Part shown: positions 16,072 to 21,648 of the stretch, piece by piece
How the letters are laid out: each line of letters begins with the position of its first letter
How positions within the stretch are numbered: position 1 is the first letter of the stretch
Source: WHSW01 sp963767475
GTDB taxonomy: Bacteria; Actinomycetota; Thermoleophilia; Solirubrobacterales; 70-9
Direction: 5' to 3'
NCBI GenBank assembly: GCA_963767475.1
Contig: CAVYEI010000002.1
Location: 1,364,001 to 1,428,000 of the forward strand
Length of the DNA: 64,000 bases
Program-made: the position numbers and the translations under genes
The notes under the pieces: model-generated
Databases searched by the model: none
What the model was told of the DNA's origin: nothing
The model's input: the letters and a program-made list of their open reading frames with translations, nothing else

Positions 16072-17277
16072 TCAGCCCTTCACCTCGTTCCAGCCCGTGA
16101 CCCACTCGTCGTAGGTCTTGCAGACGTCGCCGCGATCGTCTCCGCAGTCCGAGACCGGGGTCCTCCAGTACTCGATCTGGTCGAAGAACTCCTCGTCCGA
16201 CGCGTGGTAGATGTCGCAGTGCTCCTTGTCAGCGGTGAGCGCACACGCCTTCTCGTTCGAGGGCGCCTCGCCGAACCACTCGGCCACCGCGGCGTTGGCC
16301 TCCGGACTGATGATGTGGTCCATCCACATGTACATGCAGTTCGGGTTCGCGGCCTCGGAGCTGATCATCCAGGTGTCCGACCAGCCCGTCGCACCCTCCT
16401 CGGGCAGGACGACCTCTTCCTTCGAACCGTCGGCGTTGAGCAGGTTCGCGATCACCTGCCAGGTGGTGCCGACCGAGGAGTCGCCGTTCGCGAACGCGCT
16501 GATCTCCTTGGTGTAGTCCGACCAGTACTCCCCGACGTGCTCGTTCTGCGCTTGCAGCAGCGCGATTGCAGCGTCGAACTGCTCCTGATCGAGCTCATAC
16601 GGATCTGTGATGCCGAGATCCGGCTGATGCTCGCGCAGGTACAGCGCCGCGTCGGCGATGTAGATCGGGTTGTCGTATGCGGTCACCTGGCCGCTGTACT
16701 CGGCGGCGTTGTCGAAGACGACATCCCAGGACTTCGGGGCCGGTGAGACCTCCGCGGGGTCGTACATCAACAGGTTCGACCCACGGCCGTGCGGGACTCC
16801 GTACATCTGGCCGTCGACCGAGTTGAACGGCTGATCCTTGAGCGCGTCATACACGTCCGCGTAGTTGGGGATCAGGTCGGTGTTGACCGGGTCGACATCG
16901 CCGCCCTCGATCAACCGGGTGGTCGCGTCGCCGGACGCCGAGACGCCGTCGTAGTCGCCGGTCCGCATCAGCTGGACCATCTCATCCGACGTGTTGCCGA
17001 CCTTGACGTTGACCTGGCAGCCGGTCTTCTTCTCGAAGTCCGTCACCCAGTCGACCGCCGGGTCGGTTGAGCCGTCCTCGACGTAGCCGGCCCAGGCGAT
17101 CAGATTGACCTCGCCCTCGCCTTCTCCGAGCTCGGTCAGACCAGAGCTCTCGGCCGTGGTCTCCGAATCGTCGCTGTCGTCGCTCCCGCAGCCGGCCGCA
17201 AAAGCGACCATGAAGACGAGCAGACCAGCGATCAGCAGCCAGGCGACCCGGGCGGGGTTGCCGTTATTGGTTCGCAT
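16072..17277 (-). CDS. second polyamine-type ABC substrate-binding lipoprotein
   Basis: A 401-aa binding protein. ATG 17277 follows AGGAGAACAGG; the longer reading frame upstream belongs to the ATPase region. The signal peptide ends in the lipobox 'FAAGC' followed by an acidic serine/aspartate linker 'GSDDSDDSETTAESS'. The mature fold begins 'EVNLIAWAGYVEDGSTD' and has 'YDGVSASGDATTRLIEGG' and 'MYGVPHGRGSNLLMYDP'. Binding proteins with this 'W-A-G-Y' start belong to the spermidine/putrescine class but are only distantly like the one at 9130, so a different cationic or amine ligand is plausible. It overlaps the ATPase stop by 14 bp. Confidence 0.92.
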   Translation of the reverse strand: MRTNNGNPARVAWLLIAGLLVFMVAFAAGCGSDDSDDSETTAESSGLTELGEGEGEVNLIAWAGYVEDGSTDPAVDWVTDFEKKTGCQVNVKVGNTSDEMVQLMRTGDYDGVSASGDATTRLIEGGDVDPVNTDLIPNYADVYDALKDQPFNSVDGQMYGVPHGRGSNLLMYDPAEVSPAPKSWDVVFDNAAEYSGQVTAYDNPIYIADAALYLREHQPDLGITDPYELDQEQFDAAIALLQAQNEHVGEYWSDYTKEISAFANGDSSVGTTWQVIANLLNADGSKEEVVLPEEGATGWSDTWMISSEAANPNCMYMWMDHIISPEANAAVAEWFGEAPSNEKACALTADKEHCDIYHASDEEFFDQIEYWRTPVSDCGDDRGDVCKTYDEWVTGWNEVKG

Positions 17278-18355
17278 CCTGTTCTCCTCTCTCGCTCGCG
17301 GACGAGACCGCGACCGTGTGTTCTGGTCGCCATCCGACGACCACCTCCCGCCCGATCTGCCCGAGTGCCTCAGCTGAGGACGTCTCGAGGTTCTGGCGGA
17401 CGACTTGAAGTTCCCCCCCGGCATCCAGCGTCACCAGGTAGCGCGTGATCATCCCCGCGTAGGCGACGTCGCGTACGCGGCCCTTCTCGGTCTGCAGGCC
17501 GTCGGCCGGCTCACCCGGTTCGATCAGCCGCACCTTCTCCGGCCGCACGGTGAACGCGCGGCCGTCGCGCTCGAGCACGTTCGAGACCCCGACGAAGCCG
17601 GAGACGAACGGGGTCGCGGGCGTCTCGTAGACGTCCGCGGGTGTTCCCACCTGTTCGATCCGGCCCTCGTTGAAGACGGCGATCCGATCCGACATCGTCA
17701 GCGCCTCCTCCTGGTCGTGGGTGACGTAGACGAACGTGATCCCGACCTCGCCCTGGATCTGCTTCAGCTCGACCTGCATCTGCTCGCGCAGCTTCAGGTC
17801 GAGGGCGCCGAGCGGCTCGTCGAGCAGCAGCACCCGCGGCCGGTTGACGATCGATCGTGCCAGCGCCACGCGCTGGCGCTGTCCGCCCGAGAGCTCGGCC
17901 GGCTTGCGGTCGCCGTAGCCGGTCAGCCGGACCATCTCGAGCGCCTCGTCGCGGCGCTTGGCGCGCTCGCCCTTGGCCACCTTGCGGACCTTCATCCCGT
18001 ACTCGACGTTCTCGCCCACGGTCATGTGCGGAAACAGGGCGTAGTCCTGGAACACGGTGTTGACCTCGCGGTCGTATGGCGGCTGGTTGCCGACGTCACG
18101 GCCGCCGAGCTCGATCGTGCCCGAGTCGGGCAGTTCGAAGCCGGCGATCATCCGCAGCGTCGTCGTCTTGCCCGAGCCCGAGGGCCCGAGCATGGTGAAG
18201 AACTCCCCGTTGGCGACGTCGAGATCGACGCCGGCGACGGCGACGACGTCGCCGTAGGCCTTGCGCACGTCGCGCAGGCGAATGTCCGGCGGAGCGCCGG
18301 TTTCGCTCGCCGGTTCACCCTCCGGTGCTGTGACCGGTGTGCTCAACTGCTCCAT
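17264..18355 (-). CDS. second polyamine-type ABC ATP-binding protein (PotA-like)
   Basis: A 363-aa ATPase: Walker A 'LGPSGSGKTTTLRMIAG', Q-loop 'VFQDYALFPHM', signature 'LSGGQRQRVALARSI', Walker B 'VLLLDEPLGALD', H-loop 'VTHDQEEAL', then a TOBE domain ('FTVRPEKVRLIEPG'). It is first in this operon. ATG 18355 lies inside the palindrome at 18354-18371; a TTG at 18370 is the alternative start. Here the ATPase gene precedes the binding protein, unlike the first operon, so the two systems are not a recent tandem duplication. Confidence 0.92.
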   Translation of the reverse strand: MEQLSTPVTAPEGEPASETGAPPDIRLRDVRKAYGDVVAVAGVDLDVANGEFFTMLGPSGSGKTTTLRMIAGFELPDSGTIELGGRDVGNQPPYDREVNTVFQDYALFPHMTVGENVEYGMKVRKVAKGERAKRRDEALEMVRLTGYGDRKPAELSGGQRQRVALARSIVNRPRVLLLDEPLGALDLKLREQMQVELKQIQGEVGITFVYVTHDQEEALTMSDRIAVFNEGRIEQVGTPADVYETPATPFVSGFVGVSNVLERDGRAFTVRPEKVRLIEPGEPADGLQTEKGRVRDVAYAGMITRYLVTLDAGGELQVVRQNLETSSAEALGQIGREVVVGWRPEHTVAVSSASERGEQDANQ

Positions 18356-18371
18356 TGCGTACAAACGCAAT
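18354..18371. promoter_or_regulatory. operator palindrome, site 3 (variant arms)
   Basis: ATTGCGTACAAACGCAAT has perfect 6-bp arms and a TACAAA centre. It shares outer ATTG/CAAT and the YACAAR core with sites 1 and 2 but has CG instead of AC next to the centre. It overlaps the start codon of the second PotA-like gene, downstream of a TGGCAC-17-TAGCGT promoter (18418-18413 and 18395-18390). Confidence 0.6.
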
Positions 18372-18389
18372 CCGGCGCCAACGGTGCTG

Positions 18390-18418
18390 ACGCTATCCGA
18401 ACCGTCGAAGCCGTGCCA
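18390..18418 (-). promoter_or_regulatory. putative promoter of the second polyamine-type operon
   Basis: On the minus strand TGGCAC, a 17-bp spacer, then TAGCGT. The predicted start, near 18383, leaves a short leader covered by operator site 3. The -35 match is weak. Confidence 0.4.
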
Positions 18419-18453
18419 GTCTCGTCGCGGACAAAGATCGGGATCGTGGTAGT

Positions 18454-18470
18454 CCGGTTAGTCGAACCGG
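18454..18470 (-). terminator. short stem-loop after azlCD
   Basis: CCGGTT (18454-18459) and AACCGG (18465-18470) form a 6-bp stem with a 5-nt loop just beyond the AzlD stop codon. There is no clear U-run, so the terminator call is tentative. Confidence 0.35.
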
Positions 18471-18476
18471 CCGAAT

Positions 18477-18791
18477 TCAGAACACCAACCGGACCAGCGC
18501 CGTGACCACCGCGGCGAGCGCGACGACCGGCAGGGTCGAGGCGCCGGCAGCGAGCCCGAGTGCCGCGGCGCCGACCCCGAGCACCCGCGCGTCGAGCTCC
18601 AGCGCGCCGCCCTCGGGCGCACCGACGGTCTCGACCACCACCAGGGCGGCGAGCAGCGCCGGGGCGAAGAGCGCGATCACGCCCTGGACCCGCGCCGGCA
18701 GCTCCCGTCCGCCGAGCATCAACGGGCCCGAGGCTCGGATAGCCGCGGTGCCGACGGCGAGCACGCCGATCGTCAGCCAGACGTCGCTCAC
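18477..18791 (-). CDS. azlD: AzlD family branched-chain amino acid exporter subunit
   Basis: A 104-aa membrane protein with four hydrophobic segments. The N-terminus 'VWLTIGVLAVGTAAIRASGP' and the 'ALFAPALLAALVV' helix are as expected for AzlD, the small partner of AzlC. GTG 18791 overlaps the AzlC stop codon (GTGA), a coupling typical of this pair. Together they export branched-chain amino acids or analogues across the cytoplasmic membrane. Confidence 0.88.
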   Translation of the reverse strand: MSDVWLTIGVLAVGTAAIRASGPLMLGGRELPARVQGVIALFAPALLAALVVVETVGAPEGGALELDARVLGVGAAALGLAAGASTLPVVALAAVVTALVRLVF

Positions 18792-19483
18792 GCTGCCTCC
18801 CGTGCGGCGGGCGGGCGCCAAAGGCCGAGCAGGGCCGCGCCCGACGCCGCGATCACCGGCACCCCGGCCGGCGTGAACGGGATCAGGACGAGCGCGATCA
18901 GGCTGCCCAGACCGGCGACCACCGTGGGCAGGCCCGGGCGCAACTCCCCCTCGACCAGCAGGCAGAGGAAGAAGGCGGGAAACAGCGCGTCGAGACCGAG
19001 CGCCGCCGGATCGCCGATCAGGTCGCCGGCGAAGACGCCGATCACCGTGCCCGCGACCCAGCACGGATACGAGGGCGTGGTCGCGCCGAGCATGAAGTTC
19101 GGATCGAAGCGGCCGCCGCCCCGGCTGGCGGCGGCCCAGGAGAAGTCGATCATCGCCTGGCCGATCAGGGCGCGGCGCAGGCGCCCGCCGGTCAGCGACG
19201 GCGCCAGCGCGATCCCCATCGGCACGTAGCGGAGGTTGAGCAGGATGCCGGCGGCGATCGCGGCTCCCGCGCCACCGCCGGCGGCGAGCACCGCGGTGGC
19301 CGCGAACTGCGCCGAGCCGGCGAACAGGAACACCGACATCACGATCGGGGCCACGTTGCCCATCAGCGGCTGCGCCAGCACCCCGAAGGAGATCGCCAGC
19401 ATCAGGGCGGCGACGGCGTACGGGATGCCTACGCGGAAACCGCGGCGAAACTCGCTTTTCGACTCGTTCCCCTGCAACGACAA
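18788..19483 (-). CDS. azlC: AzlC family branched-chain amino acid exporter
   Basis: A 231-aa protein with the AzlC hallmarks: 'FRRGFRVGIPYAVAALMLAI' near the start, 'FAGSAQFAATAVLAAGG', and 'NLRYVPMGIAL' with the conserved N-x-R. TTG 19483 or TTG 19477 must be used as there is no ATG near the N-terminus; both fall at the edge of the hairpin 19478-19510, so the exact start is uncertain. It is paired with AzlD by a 4-bp overlap. Confidence 0.9.
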   Translation of the reverse strand: MSLQGNESKSEFRRGFRVGIPYAVAALMLAISFGVLAQPLMGNVAPIVMSVFLFAGSAQFAATAVLAAGGGAGAAIAAGILLNLRYVPMGIALAPSLTGGRLRRALIGQAMIDFSWAAASRGGGRFDPNFMLGATTPSYPCWVAGTVIGVFAGDLIGDPAALGLDALFPAFFLCLLVEGELRPGLPTVVAGLGSLIALVLIPFTPAGVPVIAASGAALLGLWRPPAAREAA

Positions 19484-19510
19484 GACCCGCCATTGTGGCG
19501 GGCCTTGTCG
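19478..19510 (-). terminator. strong stem-loop between the NlpC/P60-like gene and azlC
   Basis: CGACAAG, then one mismatch, CCCGCC, a 5-nt loop, GGCGGG, one mismatch, CTTGTCG: 13 paired bases in 33 nt. It lies 29 bp after the wall-hydrolase stop codon, and its far side contains the possible azlC start codons. It may end the upstream transcript or limit azlC translation. No long U-run is present. Confidence 0.5.
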
Positions 19511-19538
19511 AACCGGACTATTAGAACTTCAGCGCGGG

Positions 19539-20123
19539 CTAGAAGCCGGTCGGATGGCGGGCGACATAGCCGCGCGAGGAGCGCATCTCGGTGCTCCAGC
19601 CCGGGCCGTCGCCGACGGTCATCGAGGTGTCGAGCCGCAGTCCTGCGATCACGGCGTAGATGTGACCGCCGTTTGCATAGGTGGTGATCCAGCGACCCTT
19701 GCCCGGCTTTTCCCAGCGCATGAACGAGCCCGACGGCATCGAGGCCTCGAGCAGTCCGGCGCCGGTGAGCGCGTAGCTGACCGAGCCCGAGCAGTCGTAG
19801 CAGCGGTCGACACGGCGGGCGTGCCCGCCGCCCATGCAGTAGGGCTTGCCCTTGACGATCTCGTTGGCGGCGTTGATCGCGCGTACGACCCTGGTCGGGG
19901 CCGACGCCGGCGGGATCGCGAAGCCGTCCTTCAGCTTTGCGGTCGCGCCCGGGGTCGTCTGGCCCTCGGTCGGCGGGGTCGTCCCGCTGCCGCCGAGGCC
20001 GACGCCACCAGTGCCCTTGCCGGCCAGTGCGGTGGAGGGGAGGGCGATCAGGGCCGCCGCGGTGGCGACTCCGAGTACCACGCTCCGTCTCCGCTTACGT
20101 ATTCGTGTGTTTGTGCAGGTCAA
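19539..20123 (-). CDS. secreted NlpC/P60-like cell wall hydrolase, riboswitch controlled
   Basis: A 194-aa secreted protein. The basic N-terminus (IRKRRRSVV) and hydrophobic core end at 'STALAGKG'. A Gly/Thr/Pro linker precedes the catalytic domain, in which 'RCYDCSGSVSYAL' (D-C-S-G, catalytic Cys) and 'GGHIYAVIAG' (candidate His) match the Cys/His layout of NlpC/P60-type peptidases that cut peptidoglycan stem peptides. The N-linker is short and there is no LysM or SH3 domain. TTG 20123 is used; GAAAGGGA lies 8-9 nt upstream at the 3' edge of the c-di-AMP riboswitch. That layout suggests translation as well as transcription could respond to c-di-AMP. Confidence 0.82.
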   Translation of the reverse strand: MTCTNTRIRKRRRSVVLGVATAAALIALPSTALAGKGTGGVGLGGSGTTPPTEGQTTPGATAKLKDGFAIPPASAPTRVVRAINAANEIVKGKPYCMGGGHARRVDRCYDCSGSVSYALTGAGLLEASMPSGSFMRWEKPGKGRWITTYANGGHIYAVIAGLRLDTSMTVGDGPGWSTEMRSSRGYVARHPTGF

Positions 20124-20131
20124 CGTATCGG

Positions 20132-20300
20132 TCCCTTTCGTTGGCCTACGGGGTTAGCTGACGGGCTGGCGCTGAAAGAGCCTGCGCCCCCGTCGCCCAG
20201 AACGCTGGGTCAGACGGGTTAGCCCCAATACAGATGGTTCCCCCGCTCCCGGAGCCACAAGGTGGGTGGCGTCCGAGACTCGGCTTTACCGGTTATCGAG
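20132..20300 (-). promoter_or_regulatory. ydaO/yuaA c-di-AMP riboswitch
   Basis: On the minus strand this leader contains GAGCGGGGGAACCA, then GGGGCTAACCCG, and finally CCGTCAGCTAACCCCGTAGG before GAAAGGGA. These are the conserved blocks of the ydaO/yuaA class. In actinobacteria the class commonly precedes Rpf and NlpC/P60 wall hydrolase genes, as here. High c-di-AMP normally turns such genes off. The 3' conserved block directly abuts the ribosome-binding site of the hydrolase gene. Confidence 0.9.
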
Positions 20301-20307
20301 TTGCGGC

Positions 20308-20336
20308 AGCGTACACACTTCGACGCCTAAGTGCAA
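20308..20336 (-). promoter_or_regulatory. promoter of the riboswitch-hydrolase transcript
   Basis: On the minus strand TTGCAC (20336-20331), a 17-bp spacer, then TACGCT (20313-20308). The start, near 20300, coincides with the 5' boundary expected for the riboswitch. Confidence 0.6.
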
Positions 20337-20411
20337 AGACCTGCTCACGAAATCGTGTGAATGTGCACATACTTGTGCCTGGGGCGGGGGCTTACCCGCC
20401 GTTAGCGAGGC

Positions 20412-20714
20412 TCAGGCAGGGGTAGGGGCGGTGGCGGGATTCGCCTCGGCCCACTCGACGATCCGCTTCGACTCCGAGATCACCTCGCCCGAGTCGGTGA
20501 CCAGCACCGGCACCGTAGGCGACCCGCTGAGCTCCTCGACCTCCTTGCGGCCGGAGGTCTTCAGGTGCAGGAAGCTCGGCCCGACGCCGAGTCCGTGGAC
20601 TTTCTCCACCTCGGGGTCGTAGCCGGCGTCCTTGAGCGCGTTGTATGCGTTGGCGCAGGGATGGCCTCCGGGCCGTGGCGTCTGGAAGGTCCCCCAGCAG
20701 ATGTAGAGCTTCAT
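20412..20714 (-). CDS. small thioredoxin-fold protein (glutathione S-transferase N-terminal-like)
   Basis: A 100-aa protein that looks like a lone GST/glutaredoxin N-terminal domain. It begins with 'MKLYICWGT' (first beta strand) and has 'GSPTVPVLVTDSGEVISES', where V-P is the cis-proline and E-S the glutathione-contact pair, then 'KRIVEWAEANP'. The expected Cys-x-x-Cys is absent; one Cys occurs in 'GHPCANAY'. There is no helical GST C-domain. ATG 20714 lies 7 nt after TAGGCT (20727-20722), so it is probably leaderless. It stands alone. The role is probably redox or thiol related (inference). Confidence 0.75.
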   Translation of the reverse strand: MKLYICWGTFQTPRPGGHPCANAYNALKDAGYDPEVEKVHGLGVGPSFLHLKTSGRKEVEELSGSPTVPVLVTDSGEVISESKRIVEWAEANPATAPTPA

Positions 20715-20762
20715 GCGCGCAAGCCTATCGGCAGGCGATTTCGCCGGTGGTAGGGTCGGGGC

Positions 20763-21644
20763 GTGTCGGGGAGACGGTCATCGATGATTTCGGTTGTGGT
20801 CGTGCTCGCGGCGTCGAGCGCTCTGATCGGGCGCGCCGAGACCGCCGACGCGCTCACCTACAAGAGCTACTCCACGTATCTGGCCCAGGTCCGCCCGGTG
20901 CTCGCCCAATGGCATCCGGCGCTGGAGAACTTCCGCGGCCACCACTTCCTCACCGCGCCCGACGCGTCCAACACCGCCGGCGCACCGCAGCTCCAGGCTC
21001 TGCTCAACCAGTGGTGGGGCGGCCTCGAGAACGAGCACGGGTCGCACTTCCTCACCCAGCCCACGGTGGCCGCCACCGACTCGACCGCCGACCTGCACGC
21101 GCTCCTCAATCAATGGCAGAACGCGATGGAGGCGTGGAGGGGCAGCCACTTCCTGCTCGAGCCGCCGGGGGCGCTGACGGTCGCCCTGACCAAGACCGGA
21201 AACTTCAGCCTGAAGCCGAACACACCCACGGTTGCGGTCGGCGAGCGGGCGAATTACGAGATCGGCTGGAAGGTGCCGCAGCCGAACAACTGGCACGACC
21301 TGAAGACGATCGATTTCCGCGTCTGCAGCCACGACACCGTGCTGCTCGTCCGCTGGCGGGAGCTCGAGAACACGCTCGCCCTCCTGAATCCGAAGAACGG
21401 ACACGCGCTCGACATCGGCGAGATCGGGTCGCGAGGCTCGATCTCGAGCCCCGCCGCGAAGCTGAACCTGCGCTCGAGCTCGGTGGCGGGCAATGGCGAG
21501 ACCGGTCGCAAGGTGACCCTCAGCCTCGACCTCGCCTTCCAGCGACCCGCGGAAGGCGTCGAGTGCGATCTGATGCTCGCGGCGGCCGACGATCTCGGCA
21601 ACCGCGATCCGTTCAAGCTCGCCGGCAAGATCCGGATTCGCTGA
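20763..21644 (+). CDS. secreted protein with three 34-residue HFL repeats
   Basis: A 293-aa exported protein with a signal peptide (residues ~1-28). Residues 40-134 hold three repeats with an exact 34-residue period: Trp at 50, 84 and 118, and HFL at 61-63, 95-97 and 129-131. The consensus is roughly L-x-x-L-L-N-Q-W-x4-E-x3-G-S-H-F-L-x-x-P. The period equals that of TPRs, but the consensus is not a TPR. Residues ~140-293 look like an all-beta domain with two Cys (in 'FRVCSHD' and 'GVECDLML'). The start GTG is 6 nt after TAGGGT (20751-20756). I do not recognise the family. Confidence 0.75.
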   Translation: MSGRRSSMISVVVVLAASSALIGRAETADALTYKSYSTYLAQVRPVLAQWHPALENFRGHHFLTAPDASNTAGAPQLQALLNQWWGGLENEHGSHFLTQPTVAATDSTADLHALLNQWQNAMEAWRGSHFLLEPPGALTVALTKTGNFSLKPNTPTVAVGERANYEIGWKVPQPNNWHDLKTIDFRVCSHDTVLLVRWRELENTLALLNPKNGHALDIGEIGSRGSISSPAAKLNLRSSSVAGNGETGRKVTLSLDLAFQRPAEGVECDLMLAAADDLGNRDPFKLAGKIRIR

Positions 21645-21648
21645 GCGG

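Noticed and set aside
20356..20369. TGTG-N6-CACA palindrome at about -62 from the riboswitch promoter, considered as a CRP site
   Set aside because: The CRP consensus needs TGTGA-N6-TCACA; here the half-sites are 2 bp too close and lack the inner A/T, so I do not call it.
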